A DNA stretch of 63,944 bases from Rhizobium sp. FKL33 (GCF_005222915.1 NZ_STFX01000034.1:1-63944); one strand, 5' to 3'. Counted from the stretch's first letter, positions 54,039-63,495 are shown. The notes: generated by a model from the sequence alone, not told the origin. A program made the numbers and translations.

Positions 54039-54542
54039 ATGTCCGAACTGATCCTCGAAGAAGCCGGCAACAGAGCCGCATCGAATACGGCAGGCGCGCA
54101 CCTGCCTCTCGACTGGTGGCTGAATGCGCATCAGGAGCAATTGCGCCTCTGCGCCGAGCTGGAACAGATCGCCGATTCCCTCCCCGCCAATGTCAATCGT
54201 CAGAAATGCCTTTACGCCGCCAAGGCGCTGGGGCCGATGATCAAGGGCCTGCATCACTACGAAGAGAATGTGCTGTTTCCCGCGCTCGAGACCCGCGGCC
54301 TCGCGGGCGATCTCAGCAAGACCCTCGCCCGGCTGAAATTCGAACATTTCGAAGACGAATGTTTCGCCGAAGAACTTTCGGAACGCCTTCTGCTGCTCGG
54401 CGCTGGCGGCGGCGAAATCAATATGGAGGCCACAGGCTACATGCTGCGCGGCTTCTTCGAAGCCGTTCGCCGGCACATCGCCTTCGAGCGCGAGCACCTG
54501 ATCGACAAGCTCGACGACGCCAGGTTCGAACGGGCCGGATGA
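54039..54542 (+). CDS. Hemerythrin-type (HHE) cation-binding protein
   Basis: 167 aa, four-helix bundle. Di-iron ligands: [13 protein letters not shown] (HHxxE), [11 protein letters not shown] (H...E) and [15 protein letters not shown] (H...EH) near 78, 104 and 146. A first-helix His is in [10 protein letters not shown]. Such proteins bind oxygen, NO or repair Fe-S centres. ATG 54039 follows GAGGGG; a GTG at 54003 would lie at the transcription start. Divergent from fixNOQP on a shared anaerobox, which points to a microoxic or NO-related role. Confidence 0.88.
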   Translation: MSELILEEAGNRAASNTAGAHLPLDWWLNAHQEQLRLCAELEQIADSLPANVNRQKCLYAAKALGPMIKGLHHYEENVLFPALETRGLAGDLSKTLARLKFEHFEDECFAEELSERLLLLGAGGGEINMEATGYMLRGFFEAVRRHIAFEREHLIDKLDDARFERAG

Positions 54543-54889
54543 AATCGAGCCTCGGAAACAAAAAGTCCCCGGCTCCTGGAGGGCGCGCCGGGGACTTCTT
54601 TTTGGGGACCGCCCAGGGAAGAGGCGGACATGGCGCGGTCTAAATCTCAGACGCTGGCGTGTTGACTTGCAGGGGAAGTCGCCGAGCGCCGCAGGTTCAA
54701 AAAGCGAGGATTGCCTTTCGCCTGCGCCACGAGAATTACTTAGCATACTGATATTAATTCAGGCAACCGGGCAAATTTGGTCGCAACTGAGTTAACTTAT
54801 TTAATTCAATTACTTAGCTATTTTTTGATTGAGTTGCGGCGATCGGATTGAGCCGAAACTGGCGAGGAAGACGCCTAAACGGCGAGCAG
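54543..54889. other. Gene-free AT-rich region between hemerythrin gene and glsA
   Basis: 347 bp. A strong terminator is at 54563-54604. Farther on, AATTACTTAGC occurs twice in direct orientation at 54734-54744 and 54808-54818. No convincing gene. Read toward glsA this is only the 3' side of that gene. Confidence 0.5.
54563..54604 (+). terminator. Rho-independent terminator after the hemerythrin gene
   Basis: AAGTCCCCGG and CCGGGGACTT arms (10 bp, perfect) with a 15-base loop, followed by CTTTTT. Confidence 0.88.
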
Positions 54890-55813
54890 TCACCCGAAAA
54901 CGGACCAGCCCGTACGACGCGCGAGATAATCCAGCGCGCGCGTGCCCGTGGCGGAATTTCCGTTTTCGTTGAGCCCGGGAGACCAGACCGCGATCGCCGC
55001 CTTGCCCGGGGCGATGCAGAGAATGCCGCCGCCGACGCCGCTCTTTCCCGGAAGACCGACATGAAAGGCGAAGTCGCCCGAGGCGTCGTAATGGCCGCAG
55101 GTCATCATCAACGCATTGATGCGCCGCGCCCGTTCAGCCGACACCGCGTTCGGCCCTTTGGCGGAGATGCGGCCATTGTTGGCGAGGTACACGCCGGCGC
55201 GGGCGAGTTGAACGCAATTCATTGCCAGCGCGCATTGATGATAATAGACGCCCAGCGTCTTCTCGACGGGATTGTGGATATTGCCGAAGGAATACATGTA
55301 GTTGGCGAGCGCTGCGTTGCGGAAGCCGGTCATTTGCTCGGACCGCGCCACCTCTGCGTCGATATAGATCGACTCGTCATTGGCGAGACCGCGCACGAAG
55401 CTGAGGATTTCGCCCAGCGTTTCCCGCGGCTGGTGTCCGGACAGGAGCGTGTCGGCCACGACGATGGCGCCGGCGTTGATGAACGGATTGCGCGGGATGC
55501 CGTGCTCGTTTTCGAGCTGCACGATCGAATTGAAAGCCGTGCCCGACGGCTCTCGGCCGACACGTTTCCACAGCCCCTCGCCCACGCGGCCCAAGGCGAG
55601 CGTCAGCGTGAAGACTTTGGAAATGCTCTGGATGGAAAAGACTTCCTCCGCATCGCCGATCTGGTGCACGGCCCCGTCGATGGTCACGATCGCCATGCCG
55701 AATTTTCGGGGATCGACCTTGGCGAGGGCGGGAATATAGTCCGCCACCTTGCCTTCGCCGATATGGGGGGCGACGTCCCGGTACACGGCGGACAATACAT
55801 CGTCGATCTGCAA
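54890..55813 (-). CDS. glsA: Glutaminase (GlsA)
   Basis: 307 aa serine-dependent beta-lactamase-like enzyme that hydrolyses glutamine to glutamate and ammonia. Catalytic SxxK is in [12 protein letters not shown] near 61-64; Tyr in the [21 protein letters not shown] region, and the KSGVGGGI element near 255 complete the site. Length matches the family (308). It stands alone between the hemerythrin gene and a PAS gene. Confidence 0.95.
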   Translation of the reverse strand: MQIDDVLSAVYRDVAPHIGEGKVADYIPALAKVDPRKFGMAIVTIDGAVHQIGDAEEVFSIQSISKVFTLTLALGRVGEGLWKRVGREPSGTAFNSIVQLENEHGIPRNPFINAGAIVVADTLLSGHQPRETLGEILSFVRGLANDESIYIDAEVARSEQMTGFRNAALANYMYSFGNIHNPVEKTLGVYYHQCALAMNCVQLARAGVYLANNGRISAKGPNAVSAERARRINALMMTCGHYDASGDFAFHVGLPGKSGVGGGILCIAPGKAAIAVWSPGLNENGNSATGTRALDYLARRTGWSVFG

Positions 55814-55892
55814 CGTCTTTTCTCCGAATAACAGCGTCGGATTTCGCTTCTAAAGCAATTTCAGCCAAAGAGGGAAAGAGTTTCGCGCACTG

Positions 55893-55912
55893 ATCACGCG
55901 AAAGCGCGTGAT
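55893..55912. promoter_or_regulatory. Inverted repeat between glsA and the PAS-protein gene
   Basis: ATCACGCG and CGCGTGAT with an AAAG loop, followed by more GC-rich pairs (GCGCCC...). It lies 80 bp upstream of glsA and 34 bp after the PAS gene stop; there is no U-tract on either side, so it could be an operator or a weak 3' structure. Confidence 0.35.
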
Positions 55913-55946
55913 TGCGCCCTTTCGGGCTCGCGCAGTAAAAAACCGC

Positions 55947-56606
55947 TCAATGTTCCACCGGCGCTACGGTCCGGATGAGAAGCATGACAGCCCCCGACTT
56001 TTGGCCACCGAGTTCGAAAGGCTTAATGTCCGAGACGAAGCGATCAAAGCGCAAGCCGCTCGTCGCGACGCCGTCGGACATTGCCCGATCGATAAATGGA
56101 GCGATTTCGAAATAATGACCGTCATTGCAGAAAAAGCTCTTCAACGGCGCGCCAACCGCGTCTTCCGGATCGCATCCGAAGCGCGAGCAGAAACGCTTGT
56201 TGGCGAAGATCAGGTTCCCGTCACGCCCTACAAGAAGCACGCTGTCCGGCAACTGGTCTAGCAGCGCCTGATTGATTTCGTTGCTGGCCCGCAAACCACC
56301 TGTTTTCTTGCTTTCCGCCGCGGCGTTGCGCGCGCGGTCGCGGAACATGCGGTCCAGCACCTTCATCATGGCGCTCGCCTTGTCCACCACGCTCGCCCGA
56401 TCGCCGGCGTCATCCTGCAGCAATTCGCAGATCGCCCTGAGCTGCTGGTAATGCTCTTCCGGGCATTGTCCCACATCCCAAAGCACCTGACGGATCATCG
56501 GCTGTATTTCGCTGTCGAGCCGCTCAACGAGATCATCCTCGCCGAGAGCGACGGCGTCAGATAACTGAATGCATTTGTCGCGCAACTCATTTATCAGAGA
56601 TCGCAA
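55947..56606 (-). CDS. PAS-domain protein of unknown function
   Basis: About 219 aa. Residues 1-100 are a helical region with acidic heptads (IQLSDAVALGEDDLVERLD); residues about 100-205 hold a PAS domain (LDQLPDSVLLVGRDGNLIFANKRF, FEIAPFIDRAMSDG). No HWE/HisKA or output domain follows, so it may be a soluble sensor that binds a partner. A TTG start at 56606 with GGGGGAG five bases upstream is preferred; another TTG at 56624 lies only one base after GGAAGGA. Ligand (heme, flavin or none) unknown. A 12-bp palindrome lies 90 bp upstream. Confidence 0.7.
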   Translation of the reverse strand: MRSLINELRDKCIQLSDAVALGEDDLVERLDSEIQPMIRQVLWDVGQCPEEHYQQLRAICELLQDDAGDRASVVDKASAMMKVLDRMFRDRARNAAAESKKTGGLRASNEINQALLDQLPDSVLLVGRDGNLIFANKRFCSRFGCDPEDAVGAPLKSFFCNDGHYFEIAPFIDRAMSDGVATSGLRFDRFVSDIKPFELGGQKSGAVMLLIRTVAPVEH

Positions 56607-56699
56607 TTCCGCTCCCCCACTCAATCCTTCCAGCGAACGCGATAAAATCGCAGGCTCGATGGCTTATGTATATTTTACACCAGCCATCTGTAAAGTTTG

Positions 56700-56711
56700 A
56701 TATGCGCATAT
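56700..56711. promoter_or_regulatory. Perfect palindrome ATATGCGCATAT upstream of the PAS gene
   Basis: Twelve-base palindrome, about 90 bp from the TTG start of the PAS gene and not part of an FNR-type box. Candidate operator. Confidence 0.35.
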
Positions 56712-56838
56712 TTGCAAACGAGACCCGATAGCGAATGAATTTCAATACACTTTTTCTGGGGGCATTCTCCCTATTCCGTCCGCCTGGGCTCTGGCTGGGC
56801 GCGAGCCTCCGAACTGGATGACTTTGCCCGCGCCGTGT

Positions 56839-58188
56839 TCAAACGGCGGCCGAATGTCTTCCGAGTCCGCGGTTCAGATAGGCGTCGAAACCGGCAGCGA
56901 TCGAACGCACAAAGGGTTTCGCCTCGTCCGCGACAACGAGACGATCGCCAACAAGAGCGATATGTCCGTCAGAATCGGCGGCAACCATCGACTGCGCCTC
57001 GGCCAGGATCGTTCCCGCAACGGCCCCGAAGCGCGCCGAAAGATCGGCGAAGGACAACTGATAATCGCACATCAACCGCTCGATGACATAGGCGCGCAAG
57101 AGATCGTCCTCGCTGAAGGCGACGCCGCGCACAGTCGTCAACTCGCCTGACAGCGCCTGCTTCTGATAGACGCCCGTGGCCGGATTGTTCTGGACATAGC
57201 CTTGCGGCAGTTTTCCGATAGACGAGGCGCCGAGGCCGATCAGCGCGGTCGCGCCTTCATCCGTATAGCCCTGGAAATTGCGCGTGAGCCTGCCCTCCTG
57301 CATCGCCACGGCGAGCGGATCGCCGGGACGGGCGAAATGGTCGATGCCGATCGGAATGTAACCGGCCTCCCGCAACATGCCGCCCGCCCTGTTCATCAGG
57401 CGGTAGCGCATCTCCGGCCCCGGAAGCGAGGACTCGTCGATCATCGTCTGGTGCTTCTTCATCCACGGCACATGGGCATAGCCGAACAGCGCGATGCGGT
57501 CCGGGTTGAGATAGATGATGTCGTCGATGGTTTCGGCGAGCGTTTCCATCGTCTGATGCGGCAGGCCGTAGACGATATCGCAATTCAGCGACCTGACGCC
57601 CCGCTTGCGTACCTCCTCGACCACGCTGCGCGTCTGGGAGAAGGTCTGGATGCGATTGATCGCCTGCTGGACCTTGTCGGTGAAATCCTGCACGCCGAGG
57701 CTCGCGCGGGTCATGCCGATCGCCGCCAGCGCGTCGTAACGCGGTCCATCGAGATCGTTCGGATCCATCTCGACGCTGATCTCTGCATCCGGCGAGAAAG
57801 TGAAGGCCGAGGCGAGCCGCGCCTTGAGCTCGATCATGTCCTCCGGCGCGAGCATGGTGGGCGAGCCGCCGCCGAGATGCAGCGCCGTCACAAGAGCCTC
57901 GGGCGACACCCGCGCGCCCACCGTTTCGATCTCGCGATAGAGCGCATCGAGATAGGCCCTGACAGGCTCATATTTCTGCGTCTGCTTGGTGTGGCAGGCG
58001 CAGAACCAACAGAGCCGGTCACAATAGGGGATGTGGATGTAGAGCGACACCGTGTCGCGCGCTCCGAGCGCCCCGAGCCAGGTCGCATAGGTGGAGGGGC
58101 CGATCTCTTCGTGAAAATGCGGCGCGGTGGGATAGGACGTGTAGCGCGGCACGTTGCCGGAATATTTGCTGAGAAGATGCTGGGCCAT
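56839..58188 (-). CDS. hemN: Oxygen-independent coproporphyrinogen III oxidase (HemN)
   Basis: 449 aa radical SAM enzyme that makes protoporphyrinogen without oxygen. YIHIPYCDRLCWFCACHTK supplies the Cx3Cx2C cluster site (plus the extra Cys of HemN) near 55-65; then GGGSPTML, SVEMDPNDLD, GVQDFTDKVQ. ATG 58188 is used: GGAGG lies five bases upstream, and an anaerobox-driven transcript would start near 58202, so the upstream ATGs (58200, 58206) would be at or before the RNA end. Confidence 0.96.
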   Translation of the reverse strand: MAQHLLSKYSGNVPRYTSYPTAPHFHEEIGPSTYATWLGALGARDTVSLYIHIPYCDRLCWFCACHTKQTQKYEPVRAYLDALYREIETVGARVSPEALVTALHLGGGSPTMLAPEDMIELKARLASAFTFSPDAEISVEMDPNDLDGPRYDALAAIGMTRASLGVQDFTDKVQQAINRIQTFSQTRSVVEEVRKRGVRSLNCDIVYGLPHQTMETLAETIDDIIYLNPDRIALFGYAHVPWMKKHQTMIDESSLPGPEMRYRLMNRAGGMLREAGYIPIGIDHFARPGDPLAVAMQEGRLTRNFQGYTDEGATALIGLGASSIGKLPQGYVQNNPATGVYQKQALSGELTTVRGVAFSEDDLLRAYVIERLMCDYQLSFADLSARFGAVAGTILAEAQSMVAADSDGHIALVGDRLVVADEAKPFVRSIAAGFDAYLNRGLGRHSAAV

Positions 58189-58236
58189 CGGGTCCTCCAT
58201 TGACATGGACCCTAGTTCCGACTCCGCGTTTCAACT

Positions 58237-58250
58237 TTGATCTCAATCAA
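58237..58250. promoter_or_regulatory. FNR/FixK box between hemN and fnrN
   Basis: TTGAT-CTCA-ATCAA, perfect. For hemN the centre is about 55 bp before ATG 58188; for fnrN it is about 130 bp before ATG 58374, allowing autoregulation from a shared site. Confidence 0.9.
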
Positions 58251-58373
58251 TTCGCGCTTCTGGAAATTTACATATCGTCAAGTTCATAGTCAAAACGGAC
58301 CACAGAACATTGGTCGCATTTCGCAAGAAAATTTAGGCGGCTATAAGCACTGAAGACAAACGGGTCGAGGGCG

Positions 58374-59102
58374 ATGGACAATCCGCGTAGGGACATTCAC
58401 AATTCCGAAATTCCGGTGGTTTGCAGGGCCTGCGAAGCGCGGCATGGCGGCGTCTGCGGCGCCATGAACGCCCAGCAACTGACCGAACTCAGCAAATTCA
58501 CCACCCGCAAGAAACTGTCAGCCGGCGCGGAGCTTCAGGGACAGGGCGAAAAGATCGCCGCCTACGCCAATATTCTCAAAGGCGTGGTGAAGCTGACGAA
58601 AATGCTGTCGGACGGACGCCAGCAGATCGTCGGGCTGCAATTCGCGCCCGATTTCCTCGGCCGCCCCTTCTCCACCGAGAGCAGCCTGACGGCGGAAGCC
58701 GCAACCGAAAGCGAAATCTGCTCCATGCCGAAGGGCGTGCTCGACCGCCTGGTGGCCGGCTCTCCCGAACTCGAACATCGGCTCCACAACCAGGCGCTCG
58801 CCGAACTCGACGAGGCCCGCGACTGGATGCTGACGCTCGGCCGCAAGACCGCGCAGGAGAAGGTCGCGAGCTTCCTCTACATGATCGCCACCCATTTCGA
58901 TCCCGAAAGCCTGGACGAAACCAGCTTCGACCTGCCGCTGTCGCGCGCCGACATTGCCGATTTCCTCGGCCTGACCATCGAAACCGTCAGCCGCCAGATG
59001 ACCAAGCTGCGCGCCGACGGCGTGATCCAGGTTGAAAACAACCGCCATGTCAGCGTGCCCGACATGGACCGCCTCGCCGAAGTCGCCGGCATGGATATCT
59101 GA
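58374..59102 (+). CDS. fnrN: Oxygen-sensing Crp/Fnr-family regulator FnrN
   Basis: 242 aa. N-terminal Cys17-x2-Cys20-x7-Cys28 plus Cys116 (in SEICSMPKG) are the four ligands for a [4Fe-4S] cluster, so this is FnrN/FNR type and not cysteine-free FixK. Effector beta-roll follows, then HTH at about 190-215 (SRADIADFLGLTIETVSRQM); the ETVSR recognition set specifies TTGAT half-sites. It should activate the boxes at 16047, 44334, 53963 and 58237. Convergent with cobD, 6 bp apart. Confidence 0.95.
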   Translation: MDNPRRDIHNSEIPVVCRACEARHGGVCGAMNAQQLTELSKFTTRKKLSAGAELQGQGEKIAAYANILKGVVKLTKMLSDGRQQIVGLQFAPDFLGRPFSTESSLTAEAATESEICSMPKGVLDRLVAGSPELEHRLHNQALAELDEARDWMLTLGRKTAQEKVASFLYMIATHFDPESLDETSFDLPLSRADIADFLGLTIETVSRQMTKLRADGVIQVENNRHVSVPDMDRLAEVAGMDI

Positions 59103-59108
59103 CCGGCG

Positions 59109-60089
59109 TCAGGCCGCCAGCATCAGGACAAGCGCCAACAGCGCAACCGCCACATTGAACACAGTGCAGGACGACGCGTAGACGCCAAGCGCCTCGTCGA
59201 TGTCGGCTGCGTCGATGTCGCGGCGGCCGGCGGCGTTTTGCAGGGGTTCGGACACGGTTTCGCCGGCATAAACGCGCGGTCCCGCCAGCGCCACGTCGAT
59301 CGCCCCCGCCATGGCCGATTCGGGCCAGCCTGAATTCGGCGAGCGATGCAGTCCGGAATCAGACACCGCCGTCGTCAGCGCCCGACGGGCGGCCTTCGGT
59401 CCTTTCTGGAAAAAGGCGGCAAGCGCAATCACCAGCGCCGACAGCCGCGCAGCCGGCCAGTTGGCGAGGTCGTCGAGCCTGGCCGAGGCCCAGCCGAATT
59501 GCAGATAACGGGGCGTCTTGTGGCCGATCATCGAATCGGCGGTGTTGAGCATCTTGTAGGCGAAAATGCCGGGCAGGCCGAATACCGCGTAGTAAAGCGC
59601 CGGCGCGATGACGCCGTCGGAGAAATTTTCCGCCAGCGTTTCGATCGCGGCGCGCGAAACTCCCGAGCGGTCGAGCCTGTTGGGGTCGCGCCCGACGATC
59701 ATCGCCACCGCCTTGCGGCCGCCCTCCAGCCCCTCGGCCCGCAATCCGGCCGAGACGGCGGCGACATGGTCCGACAGGCTCTTCTGGGCGAGCAGGACCG
59801 CCACGATCAGCACTTCGAGGATGACGCCAAACGGCCCGAGCGCCATCAACAGGCGGTGAAAGAACCAGCCGACCAGAATGCTGCCGAACAGGAGCGCGAC
59901 GATGCTCAGCACGCCATAGGAGCGGCGGTCGCGATCGTTCAGGCCCTTGCCGTTGAACTGCTTGTCGAAAAAGGAAATCGTCTTGCCGAAGACGACCACC
60001 GGATGCGGGATTTTCGCCCAGAGCCAGTGCGGATCGCCGACGAAGCGGTCGAGCGTCAGCGCGACCGCCAGCATGATCAATGTGAGCAT
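59109..60089 (-). CDS. cobD: Adenosylcobinamide-phosphate synthase CobD/CbiB
   Basis: 326 aa membrane protein that attaches the aminopropanol phosphate to cobyric acid. DRFVGDPHWLWAKIPHPVVVFG at the N-terminus, SRAAIETLAENFSDGVIAP near 150, NTADSMIGHKTPRY and PNSGWPESAMAGA are CbiB signatures. The start follows the cobC stop by one base. Last gene of cobA-B-C-D. Confidence 0.95.
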   Translation of the reverse strand: MLTLIMLAVALTLDRFVGDPHWLWAKIPHPVVVFGKTISFFDKQFNGKGLNDRDRRSYGVLSIVALLFGSILVGWFFHRLLMALGPFGVILEVLIVAVLLAQKSLSDHVAAVSAGLRAEGLEGGRKAVAMIVGRDPNRLDRSGVSRAAIETLAENFSDGVIAPALYYAVFGLPGIFAYKMLNTADSMIGHKTPRYLQFGWASARLDDLANWPAARLSALVIALAAFFQKGPKAARRALTTAVSDSGLHRSPNSGWPESAMAGAIDVALAGPRVYAGETVSEPLQNAAGRRDIDAADIDEALGVYASSCTVFNVAVALLALVLMLAA

Positions 60090-61109
60090 CTATCCCTCGA
60101 AGGAGGCGAGCGCTTGGGCCAGCCTCCGGTCCCCTTCCTCATCCGGCGCAAGTCCGATCCGCAGCCAGTCGGCGGCATAGTCGAACTTGCGGACCAATAT
60201 ATGGGAGCGTGCGAGATGTTCAAAGAGCGCCGCGGCATTTTCGTGCGCAACCGTCTGGAAGAGATCCGTGCCGCCGACGCGCCGAAGCCCGGCGCCGTCG
60301 AGCGCCGCCGCAAGCGCCGCCGACCGCGCGGCGATGCCTTGCGCGACACGGCTGGCGTCGCCCGACATCAGTTCGGCGGCGAGATGCAATGCGGGGCCTG
60401 AGACGGCCCAGGGCCCGAGCTCGGCCTCAATGAAATCAAGCGTCAACGCATTGGTGAAGACGAAACCGAGCCGCACGCCCGCCAGGCCGAAGAATTTTCC
60501 AAACGACCTGCTGACGGTGACATTGGCGGTCGAGGCCGCGAAGCCGGCCAGCGTCGCCTCGGGACGGGAATCGCCGAAGGCTTCGTCGACATGCAGCCGC
60601 GCGCCGGACGCCTCCAGCTTCTGCGCCAGATCCCTGAGGTCGTCTGTGTCGTACTGGCGGCCGGTCGGATTGTTGGGATTGACGACGATGACCAGGCCGT
60701 GGTCGGGCCGCAGATCAGCCATGCCAGCGATCTCGTCGACCCGAAAGCCGGCGCGGCGGAAGCACAGGCCATATTCGCCATAGGTCGGCGAGAGAATCGC
60801 CACCGGACGATCGGCCGGCGCGAGACGCGGCAGGATCTGGATCAGCGCCTGCGTGCCCGGAACGGCGAGCGGCAGACCGGCGGCGTCGCGATCATCCTCG
60901 ACGCCGCGCAGATACCAATCCCGCGCCGCAATTCTCGCCCTTTCGAGCAGATCGGCGTCCGGGAGCCGGTTCCAGATCCGGAGCGGAATGTCGGGAAGGA
61001 CGGGAGGATTGGGATTGATGCCGGTGGAGAGATCGAGCCAATCGCCGGGCTCGCCGCCATAGATCCGCGCCGCCGCTGCGAGCGCTCCGCCATGCAGGAT
61101 GCGCGTCAT
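60090..61109 (-). CDS. cobC: Threonine-phosphate decarboxylase CobC
   Basis: 339 aa PLP-dependent aminotransferase-fold enzyme. LDLSTGINPNPPVLP, VIVVNPNNPTGR, VDEAFGDSRPEATLAG, and PLP lysine in SRSFGKFFGLAGVRLGF near 213. Produces aminopropanol phosphate used by CobD. The stop abuts the cobD start; the upstream gene cobB stops 3 bp before this ATG. Confidence 0.94.
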   Translation of the reverse strand: MTRILHGGALAAAARIYGGEPGDWLDLSTGINPNPPVLPDIPLRIWNRLPDADLLERARIAARDWYLRGVEDDRDAAGLPLAVPGTQALIQILPRLAPADRPVAILSPTYGEYGLCFRRAGFRVDEIAGMADLRPDHGLVIVVNPNNPTGRQYDTDDLRDLAQKLEASGARLHVDEAFGDSRPEATLAGFAASTANVTVSRSFGKFFGLAGVRLGFVFTNALTLDFIEAELGPWAVSGPALHLAAELMSGDASRVAQGIAARSAALAAALDGAGLRRVGGTDLFQTVAHENAAALFEHLARSHILVRKFDYAADWLRIGLAPDEEGDRRLAQALASFEG

Positions 61110-61112
61110 GGC

Positions 61113-62396
61113 TCAGCCGCTCCCGAGATCGATGAGATGCATGTAGGAGCCGGAGACATTGCCGCGCGTGAGCCCGACCGCGCCGAGATCGGTCCCTTCG
61201 GCGTCGCTCACCGCAAACAGCCTGTCGGCCTCGCCCTCATGCGCCGCCTTGGAATAATGGAATTCATGGGCGTTGAACCGAACGCCGGCATAGGGCCCCG
61301 AAAGCGCCCTCGCCCGGCGATAGCCGAGATGCCGCTTGCGCTCCGCGAAGGTGGTGACCAGCGGCAGAAGGCCGAGCATGTGATGCTGCTGCCCTCCGGC
61401 GTCGATCAGCCCCTCGCCCAGCGCCATATAGCCCCCACATTCGCCATAGATCACCGCGCCCGCCGCCGCATGCGCCGCCATGCCCGCCTTGAAGCTGGCG
61501 GCGGCGGCCAAGCGGCCGGCATGCAGTTCCGGATAGCCGCCGGGCAGATAAACGGCGTCGGCATCCTCATCAGGAGCTTCGTCCGCAAGCGGCGAGAAGA
61601 ACCTGATATCCGCGCCCTCGGCCCGCCAGCCGTCGAGAAGATGCGGGTAGGAAAAAGCGAAGGCCTCGTCGCGCGCCACTGCGATCCTCTGACCGAGCGG
61701 CGGAATACGGCAGACGACCGCCTCGACCGCAGCCGTCGGACGCTGAGCGAGCCTGAGCATCGCGTCGATATCCACGCGCTCCGCGACCCTTTCCGCAGCG
61801 TAATCCATGAAAGCGTCGATCGCGCCGATCTCGCCCGCCTGCACCAGTCCGAGATGCCGTTCCGGCAGGCTGAGCTGCTTGTCGGACGGCATCACGCCCA
61901 GAATGGGAATACCGAGCCCCTCGAGCCCGCTGCGCAACAGTCGCTCATGCCGGGGGCTGCCGACCCGATTGAGGATGAGGCCGGAGATCCTGACCTCTGG
62001 ATCATGCGTCGCGTAGCCGCGCACCAGCGCGCCGACCGATTGCGACATGCGTCCGCAATCGACCACGAACACCACGTTCAGCCCCAGAAGCTTCGCCAGA
62101 TGCGCAGGTGATCCGACGCCGTCGGCGGCGCTGTCGAACAGGCCCATCATCGCCTCGATGATCAGCGGTCCCGACGACGCCTGCCGATGCAACAATTCGG
62201 GCCGCATCGCCCAGGGGTCGAAATTCACGCAAGGGCCGCCGGATGCGATGGCGTGGAAGGCGGGATCGATGTAATCGGGTCCGGCCTTGCCGGCATTCAC
62301 CGTGACGCCGCGACGCTTCAGCGCTCTCAGCAGGCCGAAGGTGATCGTGGTTTTGCCCGATCCCGACGACGGCGCCGCGATCAGAAGACCGCTCAT
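61113..62396 (-). CDS. cobB: Cobyrinic acid a,c-diamide synthase / hydrogenobyrinic acid a,c-diamide synthase (CobB)
   Basis: 427 aa. N-terminal DTBS-like ATPase (LIAAPSSGSGKTTITFGLLR, KAGPDYIDPAFH), middle AVARDEAFAFSYPHLLDGW, and a C-terminal glutamine amidotransferase domain with GGYPELHAG and nucleophile Cys in VIYGECGGYMALGEGL. Uses glutamine and ATP to amidate the a and c carboxyls. ATG 62396 overlaps the cobA stop (ATGA); the open frame to 62468 is not needed. Confidence 0.95.
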   Translation of the reverse strand: MSGLLIAAPSSGSGKTTITFGLLRALKRRGVTVNAGKAGPDYIDPAFHAIASGGPCVNFDPWAMRPELLHRQASSGPLIIEAMMGLFDSAADGVGSPAHLAKLLGLNVVFVVDCGRMSQSVGALVRGYATHDPEVRISGLILNRVGSPRHERLLRSGLEGLGIPILGVMPSDKQLSLPERHLGLVQAGEIGAIDAFMDYAAERVAERVDIDAMLRLAQRPTAAVEAVVCRIPPLGQRIAVARDEAFAFSYPHLLDGWRAEGADIRFFSPLADEAPDEDADAVYLPGGYPELHAGRLAAAASFKAGMAAHAAAGAVIYGECGGYMALGEGLIDAGGQQHHMLGLLPLVTTFAERKRHLGYRRARALSGPYAGVRFNAHEFHYSKAAHEGEADRLFAVSDAEGTDLGAVGLTRGNVSGSYMHLIDLGSG

Positions 62397-63232
62397 GCCG
62401 GGTCCTTGAGGCCGACAGGCCCGAGCGGATCGCCGACCAGGGTGCGTCCGCTCAGCGCGCCCAGCCAATCCAGCCCGCCGCGCAGGCGCACGACGTCACC
62501 GAGCACGATGATGGCCGGCGGTTCGATGCCGTTGGCCTTGATGACTCCGTCGGCATTGGCGAGCGTGGTTTCATACACGCTCTGTTGGGCGGTGGCGGCG
62601 TTGCAGACGATCGCCAGGGGCTCCAGCGGCTTGCGGCCGGCGGCGATCAGCTTGCGGGCGATTTCGGCCATATGCTTCATCGCCATATACATGACGATCA
62701 CGGGCGAGCCGCGCCCGACCGCCTCCCAGTCGATCCTGTCGGGCACGATGCCCGAGGAATCATGACCGGTGAGAAAAGTGACGGTGTGATTGACCTCGCG
62801 ATGGGTCACCGGAATACCGGCATAAGCGAGCCCGCCGATCCCTGCTGTCACACCCGGCACGATGCGGAAATCGACGCCGTGATCCACCAGCGTCAGCGCC
62901 TCTTCGCCGCCGCGCCCGAACACGAAGGGATCGCCACCCTTCAGGCGCAGCACGCGCTTGCCCTGCTTGGCGAGATCGACGAGACGAAGGGAAATGTCGC
63001 GCTGCTTGGCCGACGGCTTGCCGCCGCGTTTGCCGGCATATTCGAGCTCGGCGCCGGCATGGGCGAATTTGAGGCAGGATTCGTCGACCAGCGCGTCATA
63101 GACGATCACATCGGCCTCGCGCAGCGCCTTGACGGCGAGCAGCGTCAGCAGGCCGGGATCGCCGGGACCGGCGCCCGTGAGCCAGACGGTTCCGGGCAGG
63201 AATGCCGGCAAATGCGAAAAGAGTTCGTCCAT
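62393..63232 (-). CDS. cobA: Uroporphyrinogen-III C-methyltransferase (CobA/SUMT)
   Basis: 279 aa. SAM-dependent methylation of uroporphyrinogen III at C2 and C7, the entry step to corrin and siroheme. VWLTGAGPGDPGLLT, DVIVYDALVD, RLKGGDPFVFGRGGEEA, VPGVTAGIGGLAYAGIPVTHR and the C-terminal LGDVVRLR match SUMT. No siroheme synthase fusion (CysG). First gene of cobA-B-C-D. I saw no cobalamin riboswitch in the bases upstream that are in the window. Confidence 0.96.
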   Translation of the reverse strand: MDELFSHLPAFLPGTVWLTGAGPGDPGLLTLLAVKALREADVIVYDALVDESCLKFAHAGAELEYAGKRGGKPSAKQRDISLRLVDLAKQGKRVLRLKGGDPFVFGRGGEEALTLVDHGVDFRIVPGVTAGIGGLAYAGIPVTHREVNHTVTFLTGHDSSGIVPDRIDWEAVGRGSPVIVMYMAMKHMAEIARKLIAAGRKPLEPLAIVCNAATAQQSVYETTLANADGVIKANGIEPPAIIVLGDVVRLRGGLDWLGALSGRTLVGDPLGPVGLKDPA

Positions 63233-63495
63233 CCCTGCTTCCTAAAGCGCCTCGGCGCCATTTGCAATCGAGCCGCCGTCATTGAACCGTCACATGGGCC
63301 GCGCCCGCATATCTCTCCACACTAACGCGTTCACGTCCGCGCCGCCTAGCCCCTTTGCGACAGTCCGTTCGTCGTTCACGCAACAGGAGGAGGCGTGGCG
63401 TTTTCAGACGGAGTGGAGGGAGGGTGAATCCAAACGAAAGGAAATTCGGGTAAACTGCTGATTTCTTGGGTCTTTAGCGCACACCGCGCTGCACT

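Noticed and set aside
56690-56720. FNR-type box near the PAS gene (TTGATATGCGCATA)
   Set aside because: Only the left half TTGAT is present; the right half does not match RTCAA. It is a separate 12-bp palindrome.
63233-63480. Cobalamin riboswitch upstream of cobA
   Set aside because: I looked for a B12-box (GCCACTG-type) and its flanking helices and found none; a covariance-model search would be decisive.
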